Shown here: positions 22,419 to 36,300 of the stretch, piece after piece
How the letters are laid out: each line of letters starts with the position of its first letter
Numbering within the stretch: position 1 is the stretch's first letter
Assembly: GCA_020744425.1 (NCBI GenBank)
Contig: JAGMUV010000015.1
Coordinates: 310,001-374,000 of the forward strand
Direction of reading: 5' to 3'
Source of the DNA: Dactylonectria macrodidyma
Taxonomy: Eukaryota; Ascomycota; Sordariomycetes; Hypocreales; Nectriaceae
DNA length: 64,000 nucleotides
Notes under the pieces: generated by a model
The model's database searches: none
Told to the model about the DNA's origin: nothing
The model's input: only the letters and a program-made list of their open reading frames with translations
Program-made: the position numbers and the translations under genes

Positions 22419-25400
22419 ATGTTGAAAGCATCTAGGAGTCCGTTCGTCTGCTGGAGATGTCTTACCCATGGCCGTAATGCCTTGCAGCCCTCCAGCGCAG
22501 TGGTCGCCCGTCGATTGGACGCAAGACAGAGAGTTAGTCCTGTCCCAATATGTGATCGACCTTGACACTGATGAAATCGACTTCAGCACTCTATCGCCGC
22601 CCAGGAACACTTACCAGGACATGACATTGGCCCATTGAACATCCCAAAATCTGTTCCGGTACAACCTCAAGCTCCCGCAAAGAAGGATAGGCGACCCATT
22701 CGAGTACAATTGCAAGACTGGGTTCCCAACCCTGACCTCCAAGCGGATAGTCTCGCAAGCGACGCTGCCTTCTATCAGAAAGTTACAAACAACAATACCA
22801 GATCTCAGTCGACCGGCAACTCGGAACTTGAGTACATTAAGTCTTCTCGGGGGGGTATGGCTGATGTCCCCGATGACTCCACCCACGAGGATTCCGAGGT
22901 CGCCATTGTCGGATCCAATGCTCGGGTCCCAGGCGACCTCGTCGAGCTGAAGTCAGTTCTCCATCCCTGTTTAAGTTGACATAACCAACACTCTGTAGGC
23001 AAATCAGTTCTCGTGCACCTGTTTTTGCCATTTATCTAGGTTACTTTGGTGATCGCCATCACTTCTATTCCATCACTGGCAGATGGGTTATCAGCCTCGG
23101 CTACTCTGCACTTTTTTCAGTGTCCAACTTTGCCAGTGCTTCTGAAATAGAACCATTGTTAGCCATGCTCCCAAAGAACGCCACGACTGACGAATTTCGG
23201 GATCTGCAACGCGAGAACAAAGGACCTTCACGAGAGGTTGGCTCTGAGCTGATTCAAAAAATGACCCAATTCGTCTCGGATGCTGATGAATATTATCAAA
23301 GAAGCCTCACCAACTTGGATCAGGCGAGAATTCGAATCTCAGATGGAAAGAAGACAAAGTATCTCAGTCTCTTTGAGATTGCGGATATGCTTTTACCCCA
23401 GACGGCTAGGCAAGGCAAGAACTTTCCACCCTCGGCTCTGTACGCAGTCCATACAGCCCTCTACCGAAACGACTTCATTTTCAGGCCTCTGAGCCCTTCC
23501 GCCGACTGTCACAGGCGGGATCACCTGTTTGAGGTATTCCCATATTACGACATCACGATGATAAACCGCGTGTGTACATTAGCACGCGACTATACTATTT
23601 CACGAAGTAACCACGATAACCCTACCCCCGAGGCGCTTGCGGAAACATCCCTAGGTAAATTCATACTGAAAGCCAGAGAAGTCGTCAAGGCCAATCGTGC
23701 CAAGCGCAAGTGGACACCGCATGGGATTCTTGCACCTTCGCCGGGGGTAACTCTTGAAGAGGTGGACTGGTCGAGATCCAACATGGACATTCTTCGTTAC
23801 ATTGAGTGGTGGGCGAGCTACGAGCTTTTCGAGGACTCGTCCCGATTCCACTCATATGGTTCTATTATCCTCCGATCTCTAGACCTATACGACGATGCCA
23901 TTCTAGACCAGAGTACCGCCTGGACCTTCCTCCAGGAACTCGGAATGATTCCCCCCTGGGAAATCCCTTCCCGATACAAAGTCCGGTTTCCGGAGGTCAA
24001 GATCCAGAGCGGTGGTGGACTGATTCGTAAGAAACCAGATAACCTCGAGGACTCACGACGACCCGATATCGCCGCGGGGGCCAGAAAGGAATGGACAGAG
24101 GCCAATGTCCTCTGCATTGATGCTCCCTCGACTGTGATTGTCGACGACGGTATCTCTTTAGAGAGAACGGAGAAGCCTGACGAATTCTGGATCCATGTTC
24201 ACACTGCCGATCCCGCATCAGGAATACTGCCAAACTCAGAGTTGGGCAAATTCATGGAGCTGATACCTGAGAATCTTTACCTCCCAGGCCACTTTCAAGC
24301 CATGCTGCCGTCTGACATGGGAATGGATGACTCAAACGACTACAAGTCCGGGAGCCTTGTACAGAGCTACTCCCTAGCTACCGGACGGCCAACTCTGACA
24401 TTCAGCGCCAAGGTCAACAAAGCCGGTGACCTACTCGATTACAAAGTTGAGCCAGGAGTCCTCCACAAAGTTACATATCTGGACCCAGAAGACGTCTCCA
24501 ATTTTTGTCAGGAACCAGCGCCTCCCCCCGCCCCTGAAGAGACTCTTGTCGTTGGAACGCTTCCAGCTAAGGCCGCGCTGACGCCCAACCGACCGATGAT
24601 TGCTGCAAAAGATATGAACGACGACAGTAAGAAAGATCTCCTAACATTGTATGATCTTGCAGAAGCTATCAAGCGAAAGCGGCTGGACAAGGGAGCATGG
24701 CCCTGTTTCAGCTCTACACCATCTGTCACAGTCGCCTTTGAGGACGTGCCAGCAGTTGAAGGGTTACCCAAGGGCACCAAGGTGCTTCCCCCGGACCCAT
24801 ACATCAAGATTGGGTACGAGTCCTCCAATGGTGCGTCTGTAGTGAGCAATACTATGGTCCTCGCTGGTGAAATTGCGGCGCGTTGGAGCTCCGACCGTGG
24901 CATCGGTCTCCCGTACCGCAAGAACGCCAACTCGTCGACCGACCTCGAAGCAATTCAGGAGTACGCTGCAAGAGAGATCTACCCTCAGTTACGAGAGGGA
25001 AAACCAACGACAACGTCTCAGCGGCAGGAGCTTTCACGTCTTACCGGAGGCATCCAAGTATCGTCGACGCCAGGCCCCTACTTCATGCTCGGGTTGGATA
25101 TGTACGCCAAAGCCACGTCCCCCCTACGTCGCTTCTCAGACCTTATTGTCCATTGGCAGGTGCACGCGGCGCTGGCTCACGAACGAGAGGTGAAGCGGCA
25201 ACTCGACCCGTCTGTGGACGATTTAGACAGCATCCTCCCCTTCACACAAGACGGCCTCGATAATACGCTGGCTCTCTTGGACATGCGCGAGAAGATGGCG
25301 CGTGTGTTATCTTATGGCGTCAAGGACTGGATGCTTATAGCACTGGTGCGAGCATGGAAATTCGAGAAGACTGGGTTGGGTCCCATGCGGTTCACGGTTG

Positions 25401-25615
25401 AGTCGCAATGGAAGAAGGGCTTGATGGGCCGGATTAACGTATTCAACCTCGAAGCCATGATGGATATTGAGGGCATTGATGGCCAGGTTCTTATCAGGAA
25501 CGTCAAATTGGGCGACCAATTCGAGGTTGAGCTCAGCGATGTCAACGTTCACTCACAAAACATATTCGTCAAGGCAACGAAATACCTCGGCGCCGTGGAG
25601 ACGCCATCGGCATGA
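22419..25615 (+). CDS. cyt-4: Mitochondrial RNase II family (RNB) exoribonuclease, CYT-4/Dss1-like
   Basis: Three exons: 22419-22532, 22605-22951, 22999-25615 (introns 72 and 47 bp), 1025 aa. An in-frame ATG at 22404 is an alternative start. The N-terminus (MLKASRSPFVCWRCLTHGRN) looks like a mitochondrial presequence with the FVCWRC motif common in fungal mitochondrial proteins. The middle and C-terminal parts match the RNB exonucleases: the catalytic loop near residues 527-540 (CIDAPSTVIVDDGIS) and the late signature TSPLRRFSDLIVHWQ. The Neurospora relative CYT-4 acts in mitochondrial RNA 5'/3' processing and intron turnover; the yeast relative Dss1 is the nuclease of the mtEXO degradosome. 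Aligned by eye to RNase II, one of the four active-site Asp positions is Ile (about residue 534). The family assignment is firm. Confidence 0.9.
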
Positions 25616-28029
25616 GGCGCCCGTGACACATTGTCATATAGTTTGCGACCTAGGAGTCACCTCATCTACAGCGTCCGGGGTGCCGTCCCCCTTCTCCAAC
25701 TCTCTTCTCTGCTGTACAAGTAGCGTTTAGTGCTACCCCGTGGGCAGTTGTGCCCTGATGAGCTGCGGAATGACGTGGAGTCCCCCGCATTATGATATTC
25801 AATTGCGGGCAGCAATCGCCCCTGCGTTGGATACAACCCCCGTGCCAGCATCGTCAATGCAGCGATTGGACGCATTGGCCTCGAAGGTGGAATATCCTTT
25901 CCTTGACGGCCACTCCACGGCCACTCAACGGGAAGCATCAAGACGCCGGTAAAACTGCATCCAGGTGGTCCTACGGAATAAGACGGCTCAATTACGTAGC
26001 TCAAGATAACTCAGTTCAATTGAAGCCGACTGGAACGGACCGTTGCCACTTTTCCCGCTTAGACGCTGCACTGCACTTACTTTTGCGTGGGCAGTTGTAC
26101 GTGCCAGATTGCTAGAGTGCCTGGTCGTTGCCTGGCAGGTCCTCATGACCGCGATGGAGCCAAACCGTACGATACTGGGGTCTTTGTTGCCGTGATTCGT
26201 CACAATGGGTCGTCACAATACTCGTCACAACTCAGAATAGCTCGTCACAATGGTCTTGTTTCCTGCTGGCCTCGAGGACCAACCGGCAAATCCCGGGCGG
26301 TTGATTTGGGATTCCTAGTGCCTGAAACCAAACGCGCGACTACCCCTATGGCAGCAATCAGTAAACAGCGATCCTTCAAAGCAATGACCGACCGCCTCTT
26401 TTCCCACTGACTTAACCCAGCCTATTACTCCCTCAAACTCCGCATTGTGTATATTTTCAAGTCCACGTGGGTGCGCAAACAAAGGGTCACGCGCAGCTTC
26501 CCCTAAGCCCCCCCCCCCCTCCCTTCCTTCCGCTTTTCCTACTCGTCCTTCCCACCCCAGAAAGGGCACACAGACCAAGGTAACGGCGGCACCTTCCATC
26601 ATCCCCAACAGTTTTTTTGCTTGGCCGCTCTTTCTCCTCACCTCAACCTAAAACCTGGCGGGCGGACATCGGCCGGCGATCCGGGCCTCGGACGCCTATT
26701 CGCCCGTTCGGCTTCTGCGGGGGCGCGGGGCGAGGCGCGCGGGGGGGCCGCCACGGAGGGTCACGAAGAAACGAGGCTGATTTCACGACTGGGTAAGAAA
26801 CTGGAAAACTCATTCAACTTGCTGCTGCAAGCCGCGGTGGCGAAACAGACGGGGGGCGGGGGGACGACGGGGACGACGGGGGGCTTTCCTGCACCTGACG
26901 GTACCTTGCTTCTCCTCCCCGCTTCTCAGTAACCGGATTCTGACCGACTGACACTTTGGACGATGCCATGCGTACACACAGACTGTACAGTAGTCTGTTT
27001 AGCTATCACTCATTCACTCGTTCACCAACATGTGCGCGGATTTGGTGCATCGTTCCGCTATCATGTGTACGCTTTTAGAACTTTGTTTTATGATTTCCGC
27101 CAGGTGTGTGTGTGTTTTGCCATGCCATACCTCGCCATCCTTCTCGTCCCCTCCAGTACCCCAGCCTTGACAATGAGTACACACAAACGCACTAGAAATC
27201 TGCCATATTTGCCATTCCCTTCGCTTTCCCCTGCCTGCCCTTTCCCCTTTGTTTGTTAGTTGCCTTTCCTGTATTTCCTTTGCCGTAACCGCCCTGTACC
27301 GCTTCCAATTCGTAGTCCCCACTCTCCTGGGATATCATGAGGAAACCAGAATTAAGTCGCACAAGAAAAAGAAATTGTTTTAACGCCGAACATTCCCCAG
27401 GCCCATTGCCCCCGTGGTCGATCCGTATCCGTTCCATATATTGTTGAGGCAGCGAGAGGCGGTCACGAGGCCGCCTTGTGAGGCGGTAGGCGGGATATCC
27501 TGTCGATCCAGTAGCCCTCGGTACCGGCCCCGGCACCACCCGCTGTGTCCGCTGCTCCGGCCCTGGGTTATTGTCCCTCGCTCGTACTCGTACACAGCCC
27601 CCCATTTGTGCTCCTCGGCTCCTCGTGATTGATTGCGCCGAGCTTCACGGGCTCCTGCCGTCAACGTTGTTTGCTTTTCTGTATGCCGGTTCCGCCTCTT
27701 CTCGTCCAAGTGAGTCTGTTTCTTCTCGTACAGACAGTGTATAATAGTAATGCCGAATCAATGTTGCTTTCCAAGTGTCGTCATGGCGTTAGCCCGGGAC
27801 CCGATTGCAGCTTGAGTGTCTTCAAGGCGTGTTGATCCCGGTAAATAAAAACATGGTGGTGAATGCTGGCAACCGTATATCAGATGCTTATACCTGTGTG
27901 TGGTGGTATGCCTCTGTCCCCAACCACTTCAAAGGAATGAATTCCACGTCGGAATGGACCTCGTTGAGCCGTTAGATATTAGGGTTGACATCTTCGGGCC
28001 GTTGTCATCGATGACTTGAGTCCACACCA
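25616..28029. other. Intergenic region between convergent RNB and Reg1-like genes
   Basis: 2.4 kb with no supported gene. It contains a cluster of four CGTCACAA motifs, C- and G-rich runs near 26505-26760 and 26850-26885, and 3' flanking sequence of both genes. The 103-codon open stretch at 26621-26932 begins with TTG, is low complexity and is not credited. Confidence 0.5.
26199..26250. repeat. Four direct copies of CGTCACAA
   Basis: Copies at 26199-26206, 26211-26218, 26223-26230 and 26243-26250. The spacing is 12, 12 and 20 bp start to start. The motif contains a CRE/bZIP-like half-site (reverse complement TGACG). It lies in the spacer between two convergent genes, so a promoter role would imply an unannotated transcript. 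Confidence 0.8.
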
Positions 28030-29830
28030 TTACTTCCTCCAGCCCACATTCCAGATGACGTGGGCAATGTCGCGGGCCGTGTTAACCGTGTCGATAACTC
28101 GACCAAAGATACCCTCGCCATTCGCTGGGTCGCCTTCTTCATAAGGCATAAGCATCCCGGATGCTGTGCGTCGCATGCCCGCAGGGTCATCGCACAGACT
28201 AGTGGAAGAGATCGATCGCTGTAGTCCGCCACTAGGGCCATCCACGGGTGGTGATGCCCAGCCAGATGAGGGGCTCAACAGCGCATCATTCAGACCCTCA
28301 TCGTCATCCTCTTGTCCAAAGAAGAACCTTCCAGACTGCTTGGCGGGTCGGAGCGTCTCCTGTGAGGACGATGGAGACATGAGGGGGCTCCGCGAGTGCT
28401 TCATTGCCGTTTCTTTTGGCTCAGGTGTATCTTCCCGGTACTTAAGGGTTGTTGATGGTAGCTTGGCAATTGTCTTGCCTTCGGCAGACTTAGTCTTGCT
28501 TACCCGCTTCTTGAGAACGGGTCGCTTCTTGGTAGTCATCCGCTTCATCATAACTCCATCGTCCGAGTCGCTGTCATCGCCGTATGGGTCTGACTCAACT
28601 GCGACGTCATCCTCATCATCGTCGCCCTTAACATCGACGGCAATGCATTGTTCAACCGACTCGTTGAAGTGGATGTGTTTCCGCTCAGTGCTTGGTGAGG
28701 TGATGCCGGAGGACTCTGTCGAGGGTGCCACGCTACTGCTCTCCCCGCTCATTCTCCTTGACGAGAAGGGATACGCAAAGTAATCCGTGTTGGCACGTCC
28801 CATAGCAGGTCTCAGGATTCCTCTCGTTTCCTGAGCCTGAACTGCGGCTGTGGCTTGCTTTAGCAGTGAGGCAGTGGACAACGACCTTTGAAGCATGACC
28901 TCAGACATGCTCCGCTTCTTGAGGATAGGCTTCTTGTGAAGATTGATCAGCGAGTCACACTTAGAGAGCGATACACTAGATGGCTCTGTTTGGGTGCCAT
29001 GCAAAGGCTTGCTCCCTGACTGGAGGGGGCCGTATAGCCAAGTCACATCACAGTCCTTGAGCCTAGGATGGGTTAGTGCTCAGTGCGGAACAAGCTAGGT
29101 GGGCGGGTACATACCAATTGAGTGTTTCGGGAGAGATGGTTTTGAGGTTGTTCTTGGCCTTCATCCATGTTCTCCAAGAAGCGTTTTCTAACCGGGCGCT
29201 GTTTGCAAACTCGCCGCGTCTGGTCACAATGTACCTCCAAGAGGACCAAATATCTTCCTCCCGCCACTCGTGAGACAGGTAGTCAACTTGGCGCGATGGC
29301 CTAGTTGAAACTGCAGTGTCGTCTTCCGCGTGGTCGCCAAATTCGGGGGTTCCGGGTCTTGAGGTGTTGTTGGAGCCATCCTCGGAATTCTCATGGTCGG
29401 CAGGCGAAACCGTATAAGAGTCACCGGTCCGGGGACTAGGTGGAGGCTCCAGATTGTCGTCCGGGTGGAGTTGCGGATGGATGAAGAGCTTTTCCTGGGC
29501 AAAAGTAGGGAACATGAAGTGATCTTCGGGTGACTCTGCCAGGCCCAAGTGGTCGTCGTACTCGGAGGCAATGGAGAGATTGGTAGCGGGTGTGGATGCG
29601 CAGGACAGGTCGGCGGATTCAGCGTGAATGGTGCGAGGGGAAGAAGGGGTGGAAGATGAGGTAGAGGTGGAATCGGAATAGGCCTTGGAAGGATTGCCGT
29701 AGGGATCGTTGAGGCGAGAGGCTGCAGCGAATGCGGATGACGAGGAGACGAAGTTCGCCGAGGAGTGTGAGCGCCTGAGAGACGAGGTGGCAAAGTAACC
29801 ACTATCGTCGGAGGGAAGAACGACGGCCAT
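28030..29830 (-). CDS. reg1: Reg1-like regulatory subunit of protein phosphatase 1 (Glc7)
   Basis: Two exons: 29830-29115 and 29062-28030 (intron 52 bp, donor GTATGT, branch CTAAC, acceptor TAG), 582 aa. The protein is mostly Ser/Pro/Thr-rich and disordered. Residues about 205-240 hold the conserved fungal segment with RLENASWRTWMKAKNNLKTI (DUF1752 type, found in Reg1 and in GATA factors). Residues 364-376 (ERKHIHFNESVEQ) carry the PP1-docking site HIHF, followed by an acidic block and basic KKRPVLKK motifs. The C-terminus ends in a short conserved helix (NTARDIAHVIWNVGW). In yeast, Reg1-Glc7 dephosphorylates Snf1 and Mig1 to keep glucose repression on. Here the same role is inferred from the docking motif and overall layout. 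Confidence 0.85.
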
Positions 29831-30348
29831 GATGAAAGACGATGGGGGGTCCGCAGACGGGACCGTGACGCCGCAGCACCCAGAAGGAATAATTTGCGGC
29901 TACAGACTCATTGAGTGTCTATATGAGATAGATGTTGAGACAGGATTGGATTTGACGTGGGGAGGAGGAAGATGGGTTTGCCGACGGGTGGGGGGCGGGT
30001 TATAGGGAGCGCCGGGCAGGTGGTAGAGTGGTTTGGGACTAGCTCTGGTGGTACTGAGTACCTCCACCTCGGGGGGCTGTAGGGGCCTGGGGCCTGGGGC
30101 CGGTAGCCTGTACGCGACGAGGAGGCGAGTGACGGGCCTTGAACCTGGTCGAGGAAGTGGTGGCGTTGGAACGGATTGTGCCCCGGGCGGTGACGAATTT
30201 CGTGGGGGAATAGAAGGGGACGGCAGTCAGACCAGGGGGGGTGATGAGGTGATTCAATGTGCGTGCGCCAGATTGTGTGATTGATGATGATGAGGGATTC
30301 TGTTCTCTCACAGCAATTGTTTGTTTGTTGTTGAGAGTCGACAAGGAC

Positions 30349-30366
30349 GAGGTCGAGGTCGAGGTC
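30349..30366. repeat. (GAGGTC)3 tandem repeat
   Basis: Three perfect hexamers upstream of reg1, next to a TTGT run at about 30318-30331. Confidence 0.85.
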
Positions 30367-33300
30367 GAGGAGGGCCAGGGATAAATGGGAATGGACGACG
30401 GGGTGGTGGGATCACAGCGGAGAGATAAGGAACAAGAGGAACTGTATCGTGTACTGTGCTGAACAGAGACGGAGGGCATGCGGTATTCATACACGGGGGT
30501 GCGGTTGAAAGAGGAGGGGAAGGGGACGAAGTCAATACAACTTGGCGGCCGAAGAGGGCCTAGGATCGATTTGGGAGACAGGCCAAGCGAACGGTATTCG
30601 TACAGTAGAGCATGTACACACACAAAAGCAGTTGAAGGGGAACTCAGGAAGCGAGAGTAGACTGAAGGAAAAGAGGAGTGCGGCGGGTGAAGACGGATCG
30701 GCGCTTGTTTCTGCCCATGGGAAAGGTATGAGATGGGACCGGCAGGACGGTGCAGAGTGCATGCCTGCAGACACAGAGCCCCAGGTCAGACATCCCTCCA
30801 GGCGTGTGTCTCTCCCCAGGCGCCCCAAAAGGTTATGTACCTGGCAGAAACAACTCGTCCACGCTGGAGAGAAGGCGCGCGCGCCCTTGGCAATGGCAAG
30901 GTCTGGCCTAGACTTTGCGGTCGGGACTGGATTGGACGGTTGGGGGCAAGTCAGACTAGAGGCTGGTTTGAACTGAGCACTGAGGGGCGGACGAGCCTTG
31001 ACACCGAGAGGTCGAAGCGTTCGAGAGGTCGAAGCGTCCTCAAGGTGCAATGTGTGCCGGGGTTAGTTCCTCAGGGCCCCCCCTCCCCCCAAGGGCCAGG
31101 TCTCACTTCTCCACCAGCCGGTCGGGCTCACGGCGAGGGAGGTGTGGACACCCCCAGTGAGAGGGGGGGAGTGCGCTGTCCCCGGAGTGCCGGAGGGATG
31201 CTGGATTTCCACGGATGCTGTATCTCCCTCTGCGTTCTACATACATATCGCTGTGCGTTGCATGTACAGAGCTAAATCCAGTTTCTACGTAACGGCAATG
31301 GCAGGGTATCAAGGGAATTGGATGTGGGGAGAGAGCCAAGTGCCCAAGTTACGACGTACGTACATGAATGTCGTAGCAGACATGCTCTCTGCTATTCACA
31401 CTCTCGTCCCCTCCATCCTTCCATCCCTCCCCTGTGGCCCTCCTACCTGTCTATCTCATCGACCCTCTCTTTCGCAACAGCACGCGCATCCCACCGAAGC
31501 AACAAACATCCCAGGTTCCAGCAAACTGCCTTCCGAGTAAAGTAAAGGGCGATTGAGTCCTGAGTGTGGGTGGAGGCGTGGGTGGTGCCCGTTGCCCTTC
31601 TCAAAGGGGGGCGTGGGGTGTGGCTAAAAGCGTGGGAGGTCAGTGGCGTGGGTTGCTGTGTATGGCGATATCAGAGTGTGTGAGTGCGTGTTCGACCTCT
31701 GGCAAGTCTGGATCTGGCTCACTTTCTTGTCTCTGAACATTATTATGGAGTCTGTCTGTGTGTGCTCAAACACACCTTGTCATTAGTGGAGGTCAGTCGG
31801 ATATGCGAGGGTTCGCTCGCGGATGTCAGTTTCTGTAAAAGTCTGAGGCCCCCTGTGGATTACGAGCGTGAGTTAGTGGTGCGTGGGCGTCAAAAGGTGT
31901 GTCCACTCGGCGTGGGCGCACTCCATTGATTCATCGTCAAATGGACGAAGCCAGCGAGCGACGGGACAACGGGAATGAGGATCATAGGATGCTGCCATCG
32001 GACCCAGGACATCAAAGTCCGGGACCCGGGTCTAGAGGAATCGAGTGATGCTCGGCATAGCGGCGGGTAGCCATCAACAAGGGAACAAGGGATGGCGGCG
32101 GGCCCAAGGTGAACGTAAACGGAACGCCATTATCAGTCAAGAATTCGCGGCGAGAGCACGCAGCTATGCCATGCGATGTGATGCGATACGATGCTCACCC
32201 ACACCATACCTCATACTCATGCCTAAGGTACTGTACCTAATATACCATGCCATGTCATGCGCGGTGCTGCCGCTGCCGCTGGACAACTGCACAACACCGA
32301 AGACGGGGCAGCGGCAGTGGACTTCTCTAACGCCCGCCCGGCCACTCGCCGTAGCCAGCGGCGCATCGTAGCACGAACTCGCTACGCAGCTGACGAACTG
32401 ACACGCACGCGGGCAGCATCACCCGCATCAACAAACCACAAACCAGCCTGAGGGGTTTCCCATTCCCCTTCCAATGCCAAGCAAATCGAGGACAGGGCCG
32501 GTGGCCAGCTGCAATTGGCAGGCTAGGGTCGTCGGTATCGGTGTCGGGGACATTTTTGCGTTCGGGCTTCCTGACCGGGGAATTCTGATGGGCTTGAATA
32601 AGTGACTTGAAGCATCGTGGACCACCCAACACGATGGCAGGGGACAGTTAGTTCTTTTTTTACTCGACCGCTAACAGACCGTGAAAAAAAATCACACAAA
32701 ACTCCACTACTTTGTCCGGGGGCGTCCCGAAGGCACCGCGGCGCCGTCCACTCCTGCATGTACCCAACGGCGGCTCCTTTAATTATCATTGTTTCCGTCC
32801 GTGACCAAGCTCACGGCCAAGGGGGCCACGAGTCGGAGATCCGTAATTGGATTGCCTCATCCCCAGTCCCAAGAAATCTCCTGTCCCATCTCCTGACCAG
32901 CGAGGGTGCGTGTCACGACCCCAAGACGAGGTGCGAGGGTTACCAGTTACTAACATGTCAAACCTGTCAACTGTTCCGCCGCGTGCCTGGCCGTCCCTTC
33001 AGCCGCAGTGTCGCAGCACGACATGGCATCCGCTCGCTCCATGCTTCCACGTAGTGCCTGGCACTCTAGAACCTAGAACCCCCGACGGCCGGGGCCCGGC
33101 GGAGGCGGGGGATGGGCTCGTGCAAGGGCAATGAACGTGATAATGGAGCTTCAGAGCACGCGGACAATGGACTCCATCGAAGTTGAGCACGTACATATTA
33201 AGGGTAGGGGGGGGGCAAATCCGTCGTTGGAGACAACTGAACAGGGCCGCAATTCAAGTGCTAGCCGAGGATGAACGGACGTTGCAATTTTGCCCAGACT

Positions 33301-36300
33301 GTCCTGTCCCTCGGCGATATCCCACATGATATCTGTGTAACATGGCATATGCCTCACTCATCAAACTAATCAATGACTTCCCAATCCTCTAATTGACCTG
33401 ACAAAGACTCCTTTGTACCTTTTCCCCATTCTCCTTCACACGGTCTGCTGGCTCTTCTCCAACTGCCTAATTATAACAGGCCTGGGGCCACCCAACGGAG
33501 CGGTCCACGATGGAGGACACGCCAATCCGGGGCCCACGACTAGTTCCCCCGATGGCCCCAAAACGGCCCAGCAAACTGGACCACACCGAGGTGCTGCAGG
33601 GGTCTGAGGCGCCAAAATGAAAATCCTGCACCGTCGCTTGCTGCTGGGACGCGCCAAGCATCGTCGGATTTTTTTCTTCCTCACAAGTTCGGCTGGCTCG
33701 CCAACGTGGAGGCGAAGCGGGGACGGGTTCCAGAAGCAGCCCGTCTTGTGCCACCGAAAACACCCCTGGAGGCTGGGCTGGGCCCTGGCCTGGTATTTGA
33801 AAATAAATTGAACATGGGACCGTAATTATTGGACAGTGCCCGTGGCCCGTAATTGGGCTCGAATAAACCAGGGAACAAGAAAAAGTATGAATGGAAATTT
33901 TCTTTGCAATTTCTGAAGCCGCCTGAATCCTCGACGGCTCGTCCGGGGTTGCTCGGATGCTTGGTTACGCAGGTGATGTCTCCCCATACGGGCCATACAG
34001 GGCAAATCCTAGCAACGACATCGAGTATTCAGAACTAGTCATCTCAAAGCGCGGCTTTGTCCGCCCAGGGCTGAGCACGTTCTCCGTCCCATCTTGTCCA
34101 GACTGGCGCTGCGTGGCTGGTGGCGTCTGAATCCCCTCGGAGGCAAACATGGTGCATCCAGGTCCCGGAAAGCCTATTCTCTGCCAACGTGCAAGGAGTG
34201 AATGAATAGCCAAGCAGGGGCGCGGCATCGTCTTATTCGTAATTCGTCGTCACTTGGTGGTGATTGAAGTCTGACATCATGCTACGCTCGGACAACATCG
34301 CATCAGCCTGTTTGCTTCCTGCGTGGACGAGATATGAGTGGATAGATCGCCAACTGACCGGAGTGCATGCCGACGACAACGCTTGGATGAGAGCCTCCTC
34401 CACGATTTCGATTTCTAATGTGGAGAGCCGCCATGTCTGCAACCGAAACCTTGCTTCTGAGCGCCCCGTGTTTCTCATTCTCAACCAGCATGTACGAATA
34501 TGGCCCAATGACATAGGGTAGGCGTAGTTGGTTTTGCTCGCTCAACCTCAAAGAGGGGAAACGCACGCTGCGAGGCACTTTTTGTCCTCGATAGACCCAG
34601 GCGTGCCTGGATGGAGATTGCGGGCCGGGAGTTGTATCCATTGTCGTAAATTATGCCCTCGATGATGTGTTTGCCCAGGCTCAATACGTAAGATGGAGCC
34701 TACTGTGTTGGGGCTACCTCACATATTTTGCCATCGCGGAGCAGGTTGCAACCATCAGCCACCAAAGATAGCCACCCACGGAGGTGATCCAGAGGTGGGC
34801 AACCAAGTCTTGGTTTCCCTATCTGTCGATATGCATCCGACTGCCGCGGGTGGCTTCGTACCTACTTCGGTCACAATATGGGTTGCCGTTGCATCATAGG
34901 AATGCACCAGGAGCGCCCCCGCTGAGTGGTAGTTACAGGTAGTTGGTTGGCTCACTCGCCCTCGACATGCCAGTGTCATTCAGAAGCTCCACATGGAGTA
35001 TATAGCATTGCCGTATTGCTTGCCAATACTTGGCAGACAGCCGGACCCATCTGATGTTGAATATCGAACCTTGGTGGTGGGGGATGATCATCACGAAAAG
35101 GGCGATCTTCCCGCTACTTGTGCCTGGCTAGTAAGTCTCACAGCCAAAAGCATGACACGGTCATGAAGAATCAGTCGTAAATGATGGTATTCAGATCCCG
35201 CAGAAGCCAGTCCAGCACCAACTGCCGACCTAACAAAGCAACACGCGGTGGAGCAGGGCTGCTATCACCCTTCGCAGATGTGAAGGCTCGATGGCTTGAT
35301 GGCGTCTTCCATGCCTCTGTGGCTGTTACGATGGCGTACCCGCCGTCGTCTTTGTTGTCCGCCACCGGAAGCTACTCGAGCGTTGTTTGGTCAGAGTGAG
35401 GGCCACGCCATCCCCGTCCCGCTGCATCGCACGTCGTCGTCGTCCCGTGACCTTCCCTAGAAGCCCTCGCGGGGTTTGTAGCACCGATTTTTCCTGCAAT
35501 GTAGCCACTGACTCAGGTGACAAGCGAGTCCAGTGTTGAGATATTGACGGACATGACACGACAAGCGTCAATGGTAGGAGGGATTGGGTGATTCGAGTCT
35601 GTTTGGCATGTATGATAATTATTGTCTCACTAACGGTAGCTGGTTACCCTGGGGTCTCGATAGGTTGGTACACAGTAGCAGTGTCCGGAAGCCCTGAACC
35701 CCCACTGCAAAGGCACTGCAAGCCCACTGGCTCCAGAGACTCAAGCAAGAGCAGGTAAGACATGCCGCCAATCGCTCCAATCTCTCTCTCCATTCAAACC
35801 CCAGACTCTCCCCAGACATTGCTCCCTGACGCCCTGACGCCCCGGATAACGCCCCAGTATCCGGATGAACGACGCTTGTTTTGTCTCTGATCAATCTCAA
35901 GCCATGTCTCACACCGTGATTACTATCATCAGGGCGTCCCTCAAGTGATGTCCTGGCCCTGGTCCTGGCCCTGGCCTGTGCGTGCTGTTCACCTCGGTGA
36001 GATCCCCGCGTCCGAGCTGCAGGCAAGACACAGGGAATGTCCGTACACCTTGGCGATCTCACACGTCGCTTTCCGGATTCCGACGTCTAAAATTCGCCTC
36101 CCCCTCTCGAATCACGCTCCGTCAAAACTCTCTTGTAGGATTCCTCCCCTGAGAGCGCGCTCGGTCTTCTTCCGATGGCTTCCGTAAAGCCGTGCGCCGT
36201 CTCCATGTGTTGGGCGGATCAACCCGAACCGTGCCATAGCAATAGCACGCATCTGAATGGACTAGGCAAAATGCATTTGCCTCCTCTCAGCCTTCAGTCA

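Noticed and set aside
26621..26932. 103-codon open stretch with Gly/Ala/Thr-rich product
   Set aside because: It begins with TTG, follows simple-sequence DNA and has no conserved features.
30039..30623. 194-codon minus-strand frame upstream of reg1
   Set aside because: Made of repeats (GAGGTC, TTGT) and Ser/Pro-rich by composition; likely promoter or leader DNA.
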